Assembly: GCA_946699065.1 (NCBI GenBank)
Contig: CAMPDV010001273.1
Coordinates: 62,001-126,000, forward strand
DNA length: 64,000 nt
Reading direction: 5' to 3'
Source of the DNA: Loxodes magnus
Lineage: Eukaryota > Ciliophora > Karyorelictea > Loxodida > Loxodidae
The notes under the pieces were generated by a model. It was not told where the DNA came from and searched no databases. It worked only from the letters and a program-made list of their open reading frames with translations. Within the stretch, counting starts at the first letter, position 1, and every line of letters begins with the position of its first letter. Made by a program: the position numbers and the translations under genes. Below, one piece after another: positions 61,507-64,000 of this stretch.

Positions 61507-64000
61507 ATGGTGTTGGCTAATAATCCTACCACAGGTTCAGAGATAAAATAATGCAATAATTGAAATGACATTATAAGAAATTACCACAATCAAGCTGCAG
61601 ACGAAAGCTCCTCATTAATTAAACATTTGATAATCTTTTCTATTTTGTCACTGCTATCAACTTTGAAGTGAAAGAAATAACTCAAACTTCTAAATTTAAA
61701 ATAAGGTACAGAAGACTAAAATAAATAAGAGTTTAGTGGTGAAGAAACAAAAGAGTGTATGTCAGTAGCAACTGGGAAATATTGCAATAATCAAATATAA
61801 AAACAGTTGTTAATGACTGAAGTAGATGGGGTACGTTATTTAATTAACAGTATTGGCTAAGTAAACTAACTACTAGAATCATTTAACAGTATAAGACTAA
61901 TATATTTTGAAAGAAATTGCTAAAAAATTGATAAGTCAACTCCGAACATCATCGCAAGAACTAAGATATACATAAAATGATATTTCTAAATCTGGATAGA
62001 AAGATATTATTGCTGATAACTAGCCAACATTAAAAGTTTAAATGAGATATAACAATCTAACTATAAATACACTAAATGGAACCTTTTTTAAGCAAGATAA
62101 CTATAAATTAAATTAGTCCTGAGTTTGAGCTATTTATAAGAGTTATTAATAGGGTTCAATTAAAATAAGATAAGTGATGTCACAGTTGTCTAAAAGTACT
62201 AAAATCGAATCATATAAAGTATTCACTAATTAAATTCCTTCTAATTAGTATACTAACTTCCAGCAAAATTATTCAAATAAAGCTATTGAAGTCTGCTCGC
62301 AGCTTAATTTTAATTATCTTTTAATATAGTCTTTTTTAAACTTTTCGTCATAAAATCAGAAATAAACTTATCTATACTATGGCTTCTATAAGTAAACCAT
62401 TATTCATAATAAAGCTACTTAAAGCTCAAAAACAGAACAAAATTAGGATAGATTTGCATAATATAGGGTTTGCTTTTTATTTTAAAAGAGATACTTAAAC
62501 AGGAGACGAAAACAATGGTATCTAATTATAATGATTTGGCTAATTTCAAAGATGTAAAAGATATCTTTCATTAATATCTTTTGTATTAGTAACTAGTTTT
62601 AACTTTCTATTTAGTATATTTTAAAAAGAATATCTTAAAATCACTCTTCGAGAAAAAGATCATCATATAACTGTTGTAGGGATGAGTTGATAATTTAGAC
62701 TTTAAGTCTAGAGAATGAATACCTCTTGTTTACATTTGTAAATGTTTGAGCGCGTTTGGGACTAGAGCTGCAATTTAAGAATTTGAAAAAGAATCAGTAA
62801 AAGCAAATATTTATCCCTCTAGTATCTCTAATAACTCAGCTTGTGATTCTATTTAACTAGCTTTATGGTAAATAATTTTTCCTTCAGCTTAGCTAAAATA
62901 ATGTTTCTTATTATAAGTAAGATAAGTATCATTTGCCCTCATATAAGAAAACTAGTTTCTAAGCTCTTCCCAAATTTAAATTTAACCTATTGTATGAAGT
63001 AATTCTTTTTGGCTTTAATTGACTTATATCTGCAATTTCATATCTTCCAAATAAAGTTTGGAAAACTATTTAGCTTCTTAATACATCATCGTGACTAAGC
63101 TGCTTAAAAATAACCAAATTATACAAAAATATTCAAACATTTTGTATAAGGAGCCCTTAAATTTAGTCTTGCAGTTATACCTTTCAGCATCAAGGATTGG
63201 CAATATTACAATTTAGTGGATATATGCATTTTTTAAGATTTTACTACAGTCAAACAGAAGCAAGGGATGGAAGAGCTAAAAGTATAGTATGAAAATAAGT
63301 AAACTAATTTTAACTTAAAAGGAAAGATCTATGCTAGATAAATTTGCTTTGTAAGTGGACTTTATACTGAAACAGAAGTGAGACTGACAGAGTTAAAAGA
63401 GATTAGCATTAAAGTTTAAGAATTGAAATACATCTAGTCAAAGGAAAAATAGAGAAAGCTAAATTAAATAAATCAAATTACAATACCTTTAGATAGTATC
63501 ACATTTAAGCTTAGGTTCAAGAAGTAAAATACTAAACACCTTAAACTAATTATTCTTTAGGTTTATACAATAATAAATAAAAACCATATAATTAATAGTT
63601 TCTTTCTAACTTCATTAATAATATGAGCTAGATTTATTAAATGCTTCAAACCATACTTGTTAAATTATATTTCCCGCCTAATTTATTTCAATTAGATTAA
63701 TTTTAAATAACTAGGGTATTAAAGTTCAATCTTGCTTTAGTTAAGTTACGATAGCTGTAGCATCCTAGTTAAGCATTGAAATTGGCAGAGTATTACAAGA
63801 TATTTTTTACTATATGCTTTTGTTTTTATACTTATATATCTTTTTTGACCCTATAAGAGGATATTCCAAGCAAGCTGAAGACTAAAAATTTTATTAAAAT
63901 TACTAGAAAGACAATTATTCCAAGTAAGTGAGCAATTTCATCCTTAAAGTATAACTAAGGAATCAAGCATCTGGCAGTGAAGATCTGAGGTAAAAATTTA
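61507..64000 (+). CDS. gene A1, copy 3 (cut by window end)
   Basis: Starts at ATG 61507 and runs off the window. Relative to copies 1 and 2 it gains one A near 61547 (gagataaaataatgc) and loses one base near 61646 (ctattttgtcac), so about 33 codons are read in another frame before register returns. Later blocks (NLTINTLNGTF, NMSQIYQMLQTILV) are kept. Confidence 0.5.

Larger units (their letters stand above)
60500..64000. repeat. 30-kb tandem unit, copy 3 (partial)
   Basis: First 3.5 kb of a third unit, cut by the window end. It holds the 5' part of gene E (minus), the spacer and most of gene A1. It differs from copies 1 and 2 by scattered substitutions and single-base indels, so it is a real third version rather than an exact echo of one of the other two. 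Confidence 0.95.

Noticed and set aside
1..64000. The array as an exact wrap-around of one small circular chromosome
   Set aside because: The copies differ by substitutions, a 284-bp deletion, a 53-bp duplication and other indels, so simple over-circularised assembly of a single sequence cannot explain it.

Overview
This window is strongly AT-rich nuclear DNA from a ciliate with a fully reassigned genetic code. Read with the standard code it looks almost gene-free. Read with TAA and TAG as glutamine and TGA as tryptophan, long, clearly conserved proteins appear. The strongest proof is a Lin-12/Notch repeat read as C-N-W-D-G-G-D-C whose W codon is TGA (18049-18051). TGA also appears to end genes (27555-27557 and 10357-10359). 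This combination fits karyorelict ciliates such as Loxodes or Parduczia, or the heterotrich Condylostoma. The sequence alone does not decide which.

The whole window is one large direct tandem repeat. Position 1 recurs at 30413 and again at 60500, giving units of 30,412 and 30,087 bp and a third unit cut off by the window end. The copies are not identical: differences are about 1% by eye in the first kilobase, much higher in some patches, and apparently zero over about 2 kb around 10.5-12.7 kb. All mobile-element remnants are shared, so the unit was duplicated after they inserted.

Order of genes in one unit (copy 1 coordinates): an unknown minus-strand gene E crosses the unit joint; two tandem paralogous plus-strand membrane-protein genes A1 and A2 (about 1.0-6.0 kb); a minus-strand LINE-type retrotransposon remnant (6.3-8.8 kb); an intact RING-Kelch gene (8965-10359); a second LINE remnant on the plus strand (10980-12700); a cluster of short GC-richer structured repeats (12.96-13.77 kb); an A-rich spacer; a coiled-coil coding region C (14.45-16.26 kb); a giant gene for a secreted/membrane protein of about 3,637 residues with Notch-type LNR repeats, a beta-helix-like stalk and a multi-pass C-terminus (16550-27557); then two minus-strand genes D (27590-28876) and E.

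The giant gene is intact in copy 2 (46709-57641). In copy 1 it carries two frame lesions that cancel each other at the 3' end but scramble about 1,400 codons between them. Several genes change frame in ways best explained by very short introns. The clearest is a 19-nt GT-AG intron in the giant gene. No rRNA, tRNA, CRISPR or telomere repeat was recognised. Because nearly every frame is open under this code, exon limits of A1, A2, C, D and E are approximate. The calls rest on codon pattern (G- and A-rich first positions), motif content and agreement between copies.
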